64,000 nt of DNA from Rhizaria sp. SCN 62-66 (GCA_001724265.1 MEDY01000130.1:1-64000), one strand, 5' to 3'. Numbered from the stretch's first letter, positions 29,586 through 40,075 are shown. Numbers and translations: made by a program. The notes: generated from the sequence alone by a model not told the origin.

Positions 29586-29591
29586 AATAAA
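29586..29591 (+). terminator. Candidate poly(A) signal of SPCS3
   Basis: AATAAA about 165 nt after the stop. A short AT-only inverted repeat (TTATAT-GT-ATATAA, 29563-29576) ends 9 nt upstream. Confidence 0.5.
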
Positions 29592-30826
29592 AAACCGCAA
29601 CGAAAAAAATGCGTAATTTAACAGATATGTAATACGGAACAGGCCTAACGAGACCATTTACGGACGTAAAGACAGGAAAAGGAAGAAAAACAACAGTGCA
29701 AGTAACAATGGGTTTGAATGGGGTGAATGACTGGGGAGACTGAATATTGATGATTCTTGATTGCTTATTGTTTGTTATTGTTGTAGTAGATTATTATGAG
29801 TATGTTTGGAGGCAAAATACGATGTGAAGATTGTGAGTGCAGTGGTGGCCGATCAAACTGGGTGGTAGAATAGTAGTCAGCGTAGCGCGCAGACACACGC
29901 GCATACCGGTGATGGATAACGTTTGACAGAGCGAGGCATGCTGCTTTACCGTATCGCATGTGACACAGAGGCAACACGTCATGCCTGTCTGATAGACACC
30001 GCGACACAAGACACAAACACACACTTGGAGGCATCATACGATCACATACACGCATACGCGCGCATACACAGCAGAAACAACACAAGCCTGCGCACATTGA
30101 AGCTGCGCGGCACACTTACATCATTTCATAACGCACCAACCAAGATAAGAACCGCGATAAAGTGATATCACGACTGCGAACCAACTATGAACCGTGACTG
30201 CTACACACAGTCTGCGAGTGGACGTGTCTGTGCGCGTGACAGAGTGTTTGTGCGAGTGGGTTGACTGCGAAAGCATATGCGGCCAGTCCGGGGAATCATG
30301 GGTCCAGACACGACACAACACGAGCATCACAGTGAGGCACGGCAAAACATCAGCACACACAGCAAGCACATCAACACGCAGATCACATCAACATAACACA
30401 GGGCAATGCAGCGCCAGTGCGAAGCGAAGGCAAATAGCGGGAGCAGACACAACTGACTGGCAGACGGACGGTTGAGAGATAAGAGATGATGAAGATTGGG
30501 TGAATACTGAATAGAGAACGCGCATGTGAAAACGACGGTGGGGAAGCGGTGTGTCAACATGAAAAGAGACGAAGGGAAGAAGCAAAAAGTAGAGAGTTGA
30601 GAGAGTTGAGAGAGCAAAAGAGCGAGGAGATTGATGACGGCTGGAGACAGAGAGATAGAGATGCGAGGAAAACGAGAGAGGGATCACGGCAACCGCGGGA
30701 ACGCAACGAGCGCAGCGGACAGCGCGCGAACATGTCCAAAGTGGTGAGCAAGTGGGTGGGAGTAAAAACATGTGGGCATGTGACAATGCATGTGACCCTG
30801 TAGGAGCATATGAGTGCGCGCATGTG

Positions 30827-30828
30827 GT

Positions 30829-30870
<42 letters not shown>
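30827..30870. repeat. (GT)13(GA)9 compound microsatellite
   Basis: 26 bases of GT repeats followed directly by 18 bases of GA repeats. Confidence 0.95.
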
Positions 30871-32272
30871 AACTCCTTCCAAATCACCAAGCAGAGCCAG
30901 GGCTGGAGATGGACTCAAACAGGACCAGCGCTGGTCACCGAGTCGGAGTGGCAATGATGGCATGGTAGACTGACATACGCACATATATACACATATACAC
31001 ACAGATGCGCGCACACAAAAGCTGTGTCAGAAGCAACGTCAGCAGCAACAAACAAGCATACAAGAGAGCAACACGTTATCCAAAGCAACAATAAAGGAAC
31101 AAATTGACAGATGAAAAAAGACCCCACCCGCACCCCAAGCGGTGGACAAGTGGCTCGCGGAGGCAGGGCGGGACACAGAGTGAAAGCACAAAAAACGACA
31201 ACAGGCGGCAGAGACACACAGGCCAACCAACAGTGGCGCAGCGGCTGCCAGTGCCGTGCAATGCACAGCGCTGCGTTGTAGAGCAAGGCAATCTGCACAG
31301 ACTTTGCATACCATAACAAAGCCTGACACAGAACACATCCAGACACACAGAGCAGCAGCAGCAACAGCAGGAGCAAAAGCAGGCGCGGTAAGCGTCATCA
31401 CTGAGGGCTGAACGTTTCAGAGACACAGGGCACGCGCGTACCAAGTCGAACACACGGGCCCTGGTCTGGCCTCTTCTCAGCTCGCAGTGCTATCTTCGTT
31501 TCGCACTCGCACGCGCACGTAGCACTCGCAGTGGGGGACCGGAGGACGTGAGGGACGGTGAGAAAAACAAAACAGGAACAGTAAAAAGGGTACACGTGAA
31601 AAAACAAACATAAAAAGTAACTAGCGGACGAATGCTTTGCAGAATACGAATGAATGAACATGGGTGAGTGACTGAGGGATTGAGGGGGGAATGAATATTG
31701 TTGGACGAATCGAAAAAAAGTGAGTGAGAAAAATATAAAGTAAAGCAGTTAAAGTCGTGACTCAAAATGAATACTTTTTTTTAAGCACCGACGCGAAAGG
31801 TAAGCAAACAGAAACGAGGAGAGTCGGCAAGCCAAAGAAAAGACGAGCGAGGGACGAGACAAAAACAACAAAGCAAGTTGTAGCAGTGACTGAGTGAGTG
31901 GTGATGCTGTGTAAAACAGAGTGTGTTAGTGTTATGTGTTGAGGTTTGACTGCACAGCATAAACGTGCACTACAGTCAAATGACAAACAAAACAGTCCGA
32001 TACAGCAGACAGCTCGACGCACAGAACACCACCAACAATCACAATACCGACGAACAAGCGAGCGGCAACGAAAGAGTACAACATACGACAACAGATTACG
32101 TGATAACGGAAGTGCATCACACCGTCATCAGTTTGGATTCATTTTCAGTTTGTCGCATCGTTGCAGCCATATGTTCATCGTTCGTTTTCATTGTTGTGAT
32201 ATTGTTTACTTTTGCAGTCGTATATCTCAAAACACACACAGTCCGATCCATGGATTGGCCAACGTCGTGTCT

Positions 32273-33832
32273 TCAAAAGTCGTCAAACAGCGCCTGGTCC
32301 TTGGCCGAGAGCGCCACATCGTGCCCAGTCGAGTCGGGGTATTTGTCAAAGTGCGACGTGTCATCCGGAGCGCGCGCCAGCGGCACGTACGGCGGCTTGA
32401 TGCGGCGTTGGTAGCACGCCACCCAGTCGATGCCGCGGAACCACTTCTGGTTCTTGACGTCCTCGGCGCCGTCGCGGAGGCAGCCGAGCCGCTTGGTGCG
32501 GTCAGCGACGAGGAGCTTCTTGACGAGCTCCTTGGCATAGGGGTCGAAGTGGCGCGGGAACTCGATGCGGCCCGCGAGAATCTTCTGGTAGATCCCGAAG
32601 GCGTTCTCGTCGTAGAACGGCGGGTAGCCGGCGAGCATCTCGTAGATGAGGATGCCCAGTGCCCACCAGTCGACGGCCTTGCCGTGGCCCTTGGACTGGA
32701 TGATCTCGGGCGCGAGGTACTCGGGGGTGCCGCAGAGCGTCCACGTGCGGTCAGGGACGACCTTAGCGAAGCCGAAGTCGGTGATCTTGATGTGACCCTC
32801 TTTGTCGATGAGCAGGTTCTCGGGCTTGAGGTCGCGGTACACAATGTCGTTCTCGTGCAGGTATGCAAACGCGAGGGCGATCTCGGCGGCGTAGAAACGC
32901 GCCGTGTCGTTGACAAAGCGGCCGGCCTTGCGGAGCTGCGAGAAGAGCTCGCCTCCGATGACGAACTCCATGAGCATGTACAGACAGCGCTCGTCGACGA
33001 AGGACGTGTAGAGCGAGACGATGAACGGGTGCGCGATTCGCTCCAGAATCGCCTTTTCGGACTTAATGTGGTCGACTTGCTTGAGGCGGATGATCTCGCT
33101 CTTCTTGAGCGACTTGAGCGCAAAGTAGAGCACGCGCTTGTTGTGTGTGCACGTCACGAGCATGACGCGGCCGAAAGTGCCCGTGCCAAGAGTGTCACCG
33201 ATGACGAAGCTGCGCACAGACACGCCGATCGACGCAAAGTACTCGCGCAGCGCCAGGACTTCTGCCACGGCGGAAGACGTCATGGCCTGCGCCGTGGCGG
33301 AGCCCGCGGAGACGCCTGTGGTCGCTGCGGTGCCCGCGGAGGCAGCGTAGATAGCGTCGTCACGTGGGTCGCGACCTCCAGAGCCGGCGGAGCTGGAGCT
33401 GCTGCCGCCGCTGCTGCTGCTCGAGGACGAGCCCCCGGAGGACGAGCTGGACGTGACTGAGTGGGTGTACGAGGACGGAGAGCCGTGCGCGTAGTGCGAG
33501 GGCGTCGCGGCGCCAGACGCGGGCACGGAGGCGTGCGACGAGGCAGAGGAGATAGGACGAAACGAAGGCGACGCAGCGGGCGTGTAGGACGACGTCGAGT
33601 GCATGGGCTGCGAGGCCATGGGAGCGGCGGGCGCAATGGGCACGTGGAGCGTAGAGCCACCGTAGGCCGAGGTAGAGATGACGCCCGTGGCCGGGGACAT
33701 GCTGCCCACGCCCGGAGAGCCGTTCGGCAGGTGCCTCCCTTCGTCCCGCGGGGTCGTTGAGACCGGCCGCGAGAGGGTCTTGGGGGTGTCGGGAGCGTCC
33801 CGCTTGTCTTTCTTTTTGAAAATGAAAGACAT
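32273..33832 (-). CDS. PKA-C: cAMP-dependent protein kinase catalytic subunit (AGC kinase)
   Basis: 519 residues from ATG 33832 (MSFIFKKKDKR); longer in-frame readings upstream use only non-ATG starts. A Ser/Gly/Ala-rich disordered N-terminal extension of about 200 residues precedes a complete AGC kinase domain. Glycine loop GTGTFGRV at about 216-223, ATP lysine K240 (FALKSLKK), YRDLKPEN catalytic loop, DFGFAK, activation-loop RTWTLCGTPEYLAPE with the PDK1-site Thr, and a C-tail ending exactly in FDDF, the PKA-type hydrophobic motif with no residue after it. This places it with PKA-C rather than PKG, PKB or S6K. No N-myristoylation glycine. Regulated by cAMP through R subunits if the pathway is standard. 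No clear AATAAA downstream. Stop TGA. Confidence 0.93.
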   Translation of the reverse strand: MSFIFKKKDKRDAPDTPKTLSRPVSTTPRDEGRHLPNGSPGVGSMSPATGVISTSAYGGSTLHVPIAPAAPMASQPMHSTSSYTPAASPSFRPISSASSHASVPASGAATPSHYAHGSPSSYTHSVTSSSSSGGSSSSSSSGGSSSSSAGSGGRDPRDDAIYAASAGTAATTGVSAGSATAQAMTSSAVAEVLALREYFASIGVSVRSFVIGDTLGTGTFGRVMLVTCTHNKRVLYFALKSLKKSEIIRLKQVDHIKSEKAILERIAHPFIVSLYTSFVDERCLYMLMEFVIGGELFSQLRKAGRFVNDTARFYAAEIALAFAYLHENDIVYRDLKPENLLIDKEGHIKITDFGFAKVVPDRTWTLCGTPEYLAPEIIQSKGHGKAVDWWALGILIYEMLAGYPPFYDENAFGIYQKILAGRIEFPRHFDPYAKELVKKLLVADRTKRLGCLRDGAEDVKNQKWFRGIDWVACYQRRIKPPYVPLARAPDDTSHFDKYPDSTGHDVALSAKDQALFDDF

Positions 33833-34669
33833 TCTGTGGCGACAGCGGTTGAAATATAGCACAAAGAACAAGGGTTGGGGTGAAATAAAGGCCAAGTGAG
33901 CACCAAGTCAGGGTGCCAGAGATACCGAGTCTGACATAAAGCGAGACGTTTCTCGCGAATATGAACTGCAAGCCCCGCCACAGACTCGTGGAATAGTCTT
34001 CCCCCAATGCTTAAAATATTATATTAATTTACTGCCGTTACAGGAGCACGGGAACCTAGGCTGGAGGGCGTCAGACGGGTTTTGACTGGGCCTCCACTGC
34101 CTCCCCGTCTAAGGGGCCGCCAGCCCTTAGACGCGTCCACCGAGCCGTTTCTCACCCCACACCTCTCTGGCAGGAGGGCACTCGGCGCTTTGCAAACCGG
34201 CCTCCAGCGCTCAACACCACCGTCAACTGGCTCTACAAAGGCATATTATAACAAATTGAGCCATGCATTCATCCTATACTCTTATTATTACCACCCATCT
34301 CCACTGCCTGGCGTGCGTTGTCGAGCTGTTCGAAGCGCCCGACGACCCTTCGACTGCTCGTGTCCGTTTGACCTGCCCCCTCTGAATTTGCGTCCTGTGC
34401 TCACGTTATGCTTTCTTGTTTGCTACTTCGCACCACCCTTAGACACCCGCGCTCTACTAGCGCGTGTATCCGGACTTTGACTTCGCAGTACTGACGTACC
34501 GGAGGTCAACTCACCCGGCTTTCGTTTCTCCCACAAACACCCCCCGGTCAACCAGTCTCGCACGAGAGAGACTTACCTCTCCGTCCGTGCCCGGCTCCAC
34601 CCTCTTGCCCTCGCACCCGGCAACCCCCTCGTGCCCTGTTTTACAGGCTTCTCCGCTCACACACCGAAG
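33833..34669. other. Divergent promoter gap PKA/kinesin with GC-rich structured island
   Basis: 837 bases. CTATATTT on the minus strand at 33859-33852 could serve PKA. AT-rich at 34000-34035, then a GC-rich island at about 34040-34230 full of inverted repeats, then the kinesin 5' leader. TTTTACAG just before 34647 resembles an intron acceptor, but I find no GTACGY donor upstream, so I do not call a 5'UTR intron. Confidence 0.45.
34074..34133. repeat. Overlapping inverted repeats upstream of the kinesin gene
   Basis: CGTCTAAGGG (34106-34115), 8-nt loop, CCCTTAGACG (34124-34133) is a perfect 10-bp stem. GACGGG (34074-34079) can instead pair with CCCGTC (34104-34109), so two folds compete. CCCTTAGAC recurs near 34436. 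Confidence 0.6.
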
Positions 34670-37600
34670 ATGAGCGTCCCCGTGTCTCGGTCGTCGGCTA
34701 TCGTGGGCGTGAACGACCCCAACCTGCCGGTCAAGGACCTCGACGATGTCTACGCCGCGCGCGCTCAGGCCGAGCTCATGGGCGCTGACGAGCAGGAGCA
34801 ACTCTCCCGCGAAGAGCCCTACGTGCCGCTCGCGATGGCTGAGATTCGCGTGCGCTCGATGATGGGCGACCTCAAGGATATGAAGGCCGACCACTTGGAG
34901 CGCATGAACCACCTGCAGAAGACCTACGACGACTTGCTGCGCAACCAGCACAAGGTCGCCAACGACATGCTCGACAAGGTCCGTGACAAGGCCGCCGAGC
35001 GCATCAAGGCGTACAAGGACAAGGCGATGGCGATCAACAAGCAGATGATCGCGGACAAGAAGGCCCAAGAAAAGGCCCAGCGCGTGGCTGAAAAGGAAGT
35101 CAAGGCGATGAAGAAGAACCTCGACGCCATCATCCGCGCCAAGAAGGACCTCGACGAAGAGCTCGCCGCGCGCGAGCGCAAGCTCAACAAGAAGCACGAG
35201 GAGCTGCGCCAGGCCAACGAGAAGCTTCGCGATCTTGAGGACAACGGCAAGGGCTCCGCTGAGCAGGCCGCCGCTCTGGCTGCCGAGGTCGGCACTCTGG
35301 GCACCGAGGTTGAGGCACTGCGCGGCACTGTTGCGAAGAAGGACGAGGAGATCGCGCGGCTTAACCTGTCGCTCGACAACACGTCCTCGGGCCTCTACCG
35401 CCTCAAGGCTGACGGCGTCACTGCGTCTGCTGGCGAGGCGGAGAAGCTGCACCGCGACCTCATCGACACGCAGCAGCGTGCGCAGGTGCTTGAGACGGAG
35501 CGCGGTCAGCTCATGACCGAGATCGCCCGTCTCGGCGCTCTTGTCGCCGCGGGCGCCACGTCTGCTGAGGTCAGCGCCGGTGATTCCGCGAAGTTGCACG
35601 CTCTCGAGTCGCAGCTTGCCGATCTGGACCGCGCGCGCCGCGTCGAAGCCGAGAAGCACCACGCCACGCTCGTTGCGCTCGATGACAAGCACGGCAAGGA
35701 CAAGGCGGGCGCGTTGCTGGCGCAGAAGACGCTCTACGACAAGATGCTGAAGCAGATGACCAAGGCCGGCGAGGACCAGGAGAAGGCCAAGGCGCGCGAG
35801 GCTAAGGATTCCGCCGTCAACGTCAAGGTCGGCGCCGCTAAGCGCGAGGCTGACGAAGCGGCGCGCAAGAAGGCTCTCGCGGACCAGCAGAAGGAGGAGG
35901 CCGACGATCGGTTCAACCACTGCGACGGCCGTTTGAACGAGGTCGACGCTGAACTGGCCGCCAAGCTCAAGCGCAAGCAAGAGGTCGACCCCGAGCTTAC
36001 CGTGCGCGCCCGTGAGCTGACCGAGAAGCAGCGCGCTGCCGACGCCGCCGAGGGCGACCGCGACCGTGTGAGTAAGTACTCTGAGGATGAAGGCCGCGCG
36101 CAGATGGCTAAGTTCGGCCTCAACTGGGACGATGTCAACGGTCCGCTCGTCACGCAGCTGCTCGAAGTGTCGAAGCACTACAACCTGCAGAAGGCCGGCC
36201 AGGAGGACATGAAGACGATCAAGGCCGAGCACGAGGAGCTTAAGGCGCTCGCGGCCTCCCCGGACCAGGAGATCGCCGGTCCCGCCAAGGTCAAGACCAA
36301 GGACCTCTCGGCCAAATTTAAGGCTGTCAAGGACGAAGCCACGGCACACAAGGCGCAGTGGACCGAGCTCGTGCAGAACCTCGGCCTCAAGGAGTCCGGC
36401 GTGCCGTTCGACAAAGACGCCGATTTCGACGAGCTCGCGCTGGCCGCTGAGATGTGGCACGAGGTCATGCGCAAACAGCCCGCCAAGCGTGCTGACCCGT
36501 CCGCACTGCCGCCGCATATCGTTGAGGCGCTGGCCGCGTTCGGCGTTGCGCCCGCGGCCTTCACGCCCGAAGTTGTAGCTGATATGGAGACCATTGTCGC
36601 CGACTTTGGCCGCCAGCGCGCGCTGCAGGAGCAGATGAAGACACTCAAGAACGACTTCGACGCCTGCAAGGCCAACACCAAGGACAACGAGGCCGCGCGC
36701 GATGCCGCCAAGGACGAGCTCGCCGTGGCGCGCGCCGAGGGTGCCCCGCAGGACGTTGTTGATGCGCTCCAGGCCAAGGTCGAGGGCCACATGAAGGAGG
36801 TTGAGGCCAACTCTGCCAAAGGCAAGGAGGTCTTCGGCCAGTTCACCGACGTCAAGAACGAGGCCACCAAGGCCAAGGCCGCGTGGACTGCGACTATGAA
36901 GAAGAACAACCTCGACTCCAACGGTCGTGCGTTCGACAAGCTTGCTGACTTCGACCTGCTGTCGCAGATCGTCTCCGAGTACAAGGAACACATCAACAAG
37001 GCCCCCGAGGAGGTTTCCGAGCGCGTGGTCACCGACGACGCCTCGCCCGAGGGCCCCTCCGCCGAGCTCAAGGCTCTGGTCGAGCAGCTCGCCGCCGAGG
37101 AGGCCGCACTGGCACAGGCGATTGACTCGCTGAAGAACGAGCGCGTGAAGCTTGTGCAAGATAAGGAGGAGTACGAGGACCAGCAGCAGATGGCCGCCCT
37201 TGCCGCCGTCTCCGCCAACAAGGAAGTCATGCGTCTCCGCGCCAAGCTCACCGAGGCCCAGAAGGCTGCCGCCGCTGAGGCCGCTGCCAACGGCGGCGCC
37301 GCGCCCGAGGATGACGAGGACGAGGAAGACCTCACCGGCGGTGTCCGCATCACCATCCCCGGCGACATGGCCGAGGCACAGAAGGAGCTCATCGACGCCC
37401 GTTTCGCGCTTGCACAGGCCGAGAAGCAGTCCGAGGCGTTCCGCCAGCAGATCCACGACGAGCGTAAGAAGTACAACCAGTCGATCGACGACCTGGAGAC
37501 GCGTATCCGCGAGCTTGAGGCCGAGATCGAGCGTTGGAAGCGCCTCGAACAGCAGTGGAAGATCACTGCCGGTACGTTCTACGCCAAGTCTGGCATCATG

Positions 37601-40075
37601 GGCCAGCAGTCGCAGTCCGTCGCGGGCTTCGAACACGCGGCCGGCGGCGGCGGCGGCAGTCCCGAAGACGCGGCTAAGTACGAGAAGCTCCGCGGCGACC
37701 ACGCCAAGTCTCTGCGCGATCTCGAGCAGTCGAAGAAGCGCTACAACGACCTGCTGATCCTGCAACGCGGTGTCGAGGACAAGCTCAACGCTGGCGACAC
37801 TGAGGGCGCGCTTGAGCTGCTCCGCTCCGGCACCGACGAGTCCGGCGCGCTCCGCGGCATCGCGGGCGCCGCGGGCAAGAGCGACAGAGTCGGCGAGGGC
37901 AGCGGCAGCGGCGCGTCCGCGGCCGTTGTGGCCGAGCTGGAGGCGCGCATCGAGACCGAGCGCTCTGCCAAGGAGGCCGCCGAGGCCGAGATCAAGTCTC
38001 TCCAGGCGCAGCTCTCGGTGCTGCAGTCGTCGTCGGGCAGCTCGTCCGCGCAGCTGCAGCAGCAGCTCGCGACGGCGTCGGGCGACCTGCAAAAGACCGC
38101 TGCCGAACTGGAGACGGCTAAGACGCGCCGCGCTGAGCTCGAGACCGAGCTCGCCGCGCTTAAGTCTAGAGCGGGCGAGGAGAAGTCTTCGCTCGACGCG
38201 CGTGTCGAGGCGCTTGAGGCGTCGCTGTCGTCCACCCAGGGCACGCTCGACGCCAAGAACGCAGAGCTGTTGACGCAGATCGCCGCGCTTGCCGCACTTG
38301 AGAGCCAAGTGCAAGGCCTGAACCGCCAGCTCGCCGGCAAGGACGAGGAGATGCTCAGCAAGCTCGCCGCCGCCGAGGCCGCCGCCACTGCCGCACTCAC
38401 GGCCGCGCAGGAGGAGCACGCGCGCGCGCTCGAGGAGCAGGACGCCGCCGCCAAGGCCGAGCTCGCTGCCGTTGCCGCCGAGCGTGACCGCGCTGCCGGT
38501 GCGCTGGCCGCCGAGGTTGCGCTTAAGGTTGCCGCCCTCGAGGACGCCGCTGCGAAGCAGGCGCGCATCGAGGAGCTCGACAAGGAGGTCGCTGACTGGT
38601 CGAAGCGTCTCGCCGATCTCTCCGTCAAGTACGTCGAAGAGCAGGAGCGCCGCAAGTACTTCCAGCAGGAGTACGAGGCTGCTAAGGGTAAGATCCGTGT
38701 GTACGCCCGTGTCCGCCCGTGGATTCGTCTCGAGAAGGAGTCCGACAATCCGCAGGCGCTGGTCAAGTGCGTGCGCCCCGGTCCTAACGTGTGGAGCATG
38801 ATGCTCAACCACCAGAAGATGTCCGTGCAGGATAACAAGCTCATGGACGACTGGAACCCCAAGACGTTCGACCACGTGTTCCTCGGTGGTTACAATGACG
38901 ACTTCCCGGGCACCGACAACGGCTCTCAGGCCGAGGTGTTCAAGGAGTGCGAGGGTTTCGCCGAAATGGCCTTCGATGGCCTCAACACGTGTATCTTCGC
39001 CTACGGCCAGTCCGGTTCCGGCAAGACGTGGACGATGCGTGGCTCGACCACGGACCCCGACCAGTGGGGTCTGAAGCCGCGCATGGTGCGCCACCTGTAC
39101 CAGATGCGTGACGCCACCAAGGCGCGCTACGAAGTCCGTATCTTCTGCACCATGTTCGAGATCTACAACGACGAAATTCAGGACATTTTCGAGCGCCACG
39201 AGCAGGTTCAGCGCTGGGAGAAGGAGAACAAGAAGTGCTACAAGTGCTATGCGCCCGACCACAGCTTTATCGAGTGCACCAACTGCGCCAAGTGCCGTCA
39301 GCCTGGCCACTCGTTCTCGCTCTGCAAGGCCAAGCAAGCCGGTAAGTTCTACCTCGACCGTTTCGATCCCCCGTCGAAGAAGCTCGAAGTCAAGGTTCTC
39401 GGTAACCAGCGTGTCGCCATCAACGGTCTCCAGGAGCGCACGTGCCAGACGTTCGACGAGATGCAGCGCCTCTGCGATGAGGCTGAAATGCTGCGTCGTG
39501 TGCGCGCCACGGGTCTGAACGATGAGTCGTCGCGTTCGCACCTCATTTTCGCGATCCACATCGAGAAGAAGGAGAAGAACCCCAAGGACAAGAAGAACGC
39601 ACTTCCGTCGTACGGCAAGTTGTCGCTCTGTGACCTTGCCGGTTCCGAGCGTGCTGAGCGTACGGCCATGGGCAAGGACATCTCGCCGCAGGACAAGGCG
39701 CTCATGGAGCTCGAAGGCAAGCGTATCAACCAGTCGCTGTCCGTGCTCACGTCTATTTTCGCTGCGCTCGGTGCCAAGCTCAAGCCAGGAGAGAAGCGTC
39801 AGCTGCCGCGTTACCGTGAGAACCTGCTTACAAACGCCATGCAGGACTCGATTGGTGGTAACGCGCGTACGCTCATGTTCGTCAACGTGTCGCCGTCGCT
39901 GATGAATTTCGAAGAGACGAAGCAGACGCTGTCGTACGGTGATCTCGTGCAGAACATCACTGGTGCTGTCGCGACCAGCGACGTCGACGTTGAGCAGTAT
40001 GTTGACCGTATCGCCACGCTCGAGGAGCAGCTCAAAAAGTACGAGGCTGCGGCGCACCACGCGCCCCCCGAGTGA
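34670..40075 (+). CDS. Kinesin-14 type C-terminal motor with two CCHC zinc knuckles in the motor
   Basis: 1801 residues from ATG 34670 (MSVPVSRSSAIVG). A long coiled coil (about 60-1335) holds a duplicated module near 540-605 and 715-780. A kinesin-14-like neck (RRKYFQQEYEAAKGKIRVYARVR) leads into the motor at about 1341-1765, followed by a short helical tail. P-loop GQSGSGKT at 1446-1453, switch I NDESSRSH from 1617, switch II DLAGSER from 1655: all ATPase motifs are intact. Neck upstream of motor predicts minus-end-directed movement along microtubules in the spindle, cytoplasm or flagellum. Odd: between the strand ending EIQDIF and the one starting LEVKVLG the motor carries C1523-X2-C-X4-H-X4-C1536 and C1539-X2-C-X4-H-X4-C1552, two perfect zinc knuckles, in a Lys-rich insertion. 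Stop TGA. Confidence 0.93.
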   Translation: MSVPVSRSSAIVGVNDPNLPVKDLDDVYAARAQAELMGADEQEQLSREEPYVPLAMAEIRVRSMMGDLKDMKADHLERMNHLQKTYDDLLRNQHKVANDMLDKVRDKAAERIKAYKDKAMAINKQMIADKKAQEKAQRVAEKEVKAMKKNLDAIIRAKKDLDEELAARERKLNKKHEELRQANEKLRDLEDNGKGSAEQAAALAAEVGTLGTEVEALRGTVAKKDEEIARLNLSLDNTSSGLYRLKADGVTASAGEAEKLHRDLIDTQQRAQVLETERGQLMTEIARLGALVAAGATSAEVSAGDSAKLHALESQLADLDRARRVEAEKHHATLVALDDKHGKDKAGALLAQKTLYDKMLKQMTKAGEDQEKAKAREAKDSAVNVKVGAAKREADEAARKKALADQQKEEADDRFNHCDGRLNEVDAELAAKLKRKQEVDPELTVRARELTEKQRAADAAEGDRDRVSKYSEDEGRAQMAKFGLNWDDVNGPLVTQLLEVSKHYNLQKAGQEDMKTIKAEHEELKALAASPDQEIAGPAKVKTKDLSAKFKAVKDEATAHKAQWTELVQNLGLKESGVPFDKDADFDELALAAEMWHEVMRKQPAKRADPSALPPHIVEALAAFGVAPAAFTPEVVADMETIVADFGRQRALQEQMKTLKNDFDACKANTKDNEAARDAAKDELAVARAEGAPQDVVDALQAKVEGHMKEVEANSAKGKEVFGQFTDVKNEATKAKAAWTATMKKNNLDSNGRAFDKLADFDLLSQIVSEYKEHINKAPEEVSERVVTDDASPEGPSAELKALVEQLAAEEAALAQAIDSLKNERVKLVQDKEEYEDQQQMAALAAVSANKEVMRLRAKLTEAQKAAAAEAAANGGAAPEDDEDEEDLTGGVRITIPGDMAEAQKELIDARFALAQAEKQSEAFRQQIHDERKKYNQSIDDLETRIRELEAEIERWKRLEQQWKITAGTFYAKSGIMGQQSQSVAGFEHAAGGGGGSPEDAAKYEKLRGDHAKSLRDLEQSKKRYNDLLILQRGVEDKLNAGDTEGALELLRSGTDESGALRGIAGAAGKSDRVGEGSGSGASAAVVAELEARIETERSAKEAAEAEIKSLQAQLSVLQSSSGSSSAQLQQQLATASGDLQKTAAELETAKTRRAELETELAALKSRAGEEKSSLDARVEALEASLSSTQGTLDAKNAELLTQIAALAALESQVQGLNRQLAGKDEEMLSKLAAAEAAATAALTAAQEEHARALEEQDAAAKAELAAVAAERDRAAGALAAEVALKVAALEDAAAKQARIEELDKEVADWSKRLADLSVKYVEEQERRKYFQQEYEAAKGKIRVYARVRPWIRLEKESDNPQALVKCVRPGPNVWSMMLNHQKMSVQDNKLMDDWNPKTFDHVFLGGYNDDFPGTDNGSQAEVFKECEGFAEMAFDGLNTCIFAYGQSGSGKTWTMRGSTTDPDQWGLKPRMVRHLYQMRDATKARYEVRIFCTMFEIYNDEIQDIFERHEQVQRWEKENKKCYKCYAPDHSFIECTNCAKCRQPGHSFSLCKAKQAGKFYLDRFDPPSKKLEVKVLGNQRVAINGLQERTCQTFDEMQRLCDEAEMLRRVRATGLNDESSRSHLIFAIHIEKKEKNPKDKKNALPSYGKLSLCDLAGSERAERTAMGKDISPQDKALMELEGKRINQSLSVLTSIFAALGAKLKPGEKRQLPRYRENLLTNAMQDSIGGNARTLMFVNVSPSLMNFEETKQTLSYGDLVQNITGAVATSDVDVEQYVDRIATLEEQLKKYEAAAHHAPPE

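Larger units (their letters stand above)
29423..32272. other. 2.85 kb gene-free, T-poor low-complexity region
   Basis: Between the convergent 3' ends of SPCS3 (+) and PKA (-). The first 400 bases are ordinary AT-rich 3' flank. From about 29,880 to 32,100 the plus strand is strikingly poor in T and rich in A, G and CA/GA runs (31321-31380 has only a few T). Many short frames occur on both strands but none shows the codon bias of real genes; those on the minus strand encode Cys/Leu/Ser-rich noise. Contains a (GT)13(GA)9 microsatellite and a plus-strand AATAAA at 31090-31095. Could be a long PKA 3'UTR, a non-coding transcript or expanded simple sequence. Confidence 0.55.

Noticed and set aside
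29765-32091. Cluster of minus-strand ORFs of 70-210 codons
   Set aside because: They reflect C/T-rich low-complexity sequence (Cys, Leu, Ser, Val, His repeats), overlap in different frames and show no codon bias of real genes.
34600-34669. 5'UTR intron before the kinesin ATG
   Set aside because: An acceptor-like TTTTACAG exists but no GTACGY donor or other good donor is found upstream.
34511-40060. Open antisense frame of about 5.5 kb covering the whole kinesin gene
   Set aside because: It is codon-aligned with the kinesin; antisense stops need sense TTA, CTA or TCA codons, which this GC-biased gene avoids. The product is Leu/Val/Arg-rich with no domain, while the sense frame has a full motor.
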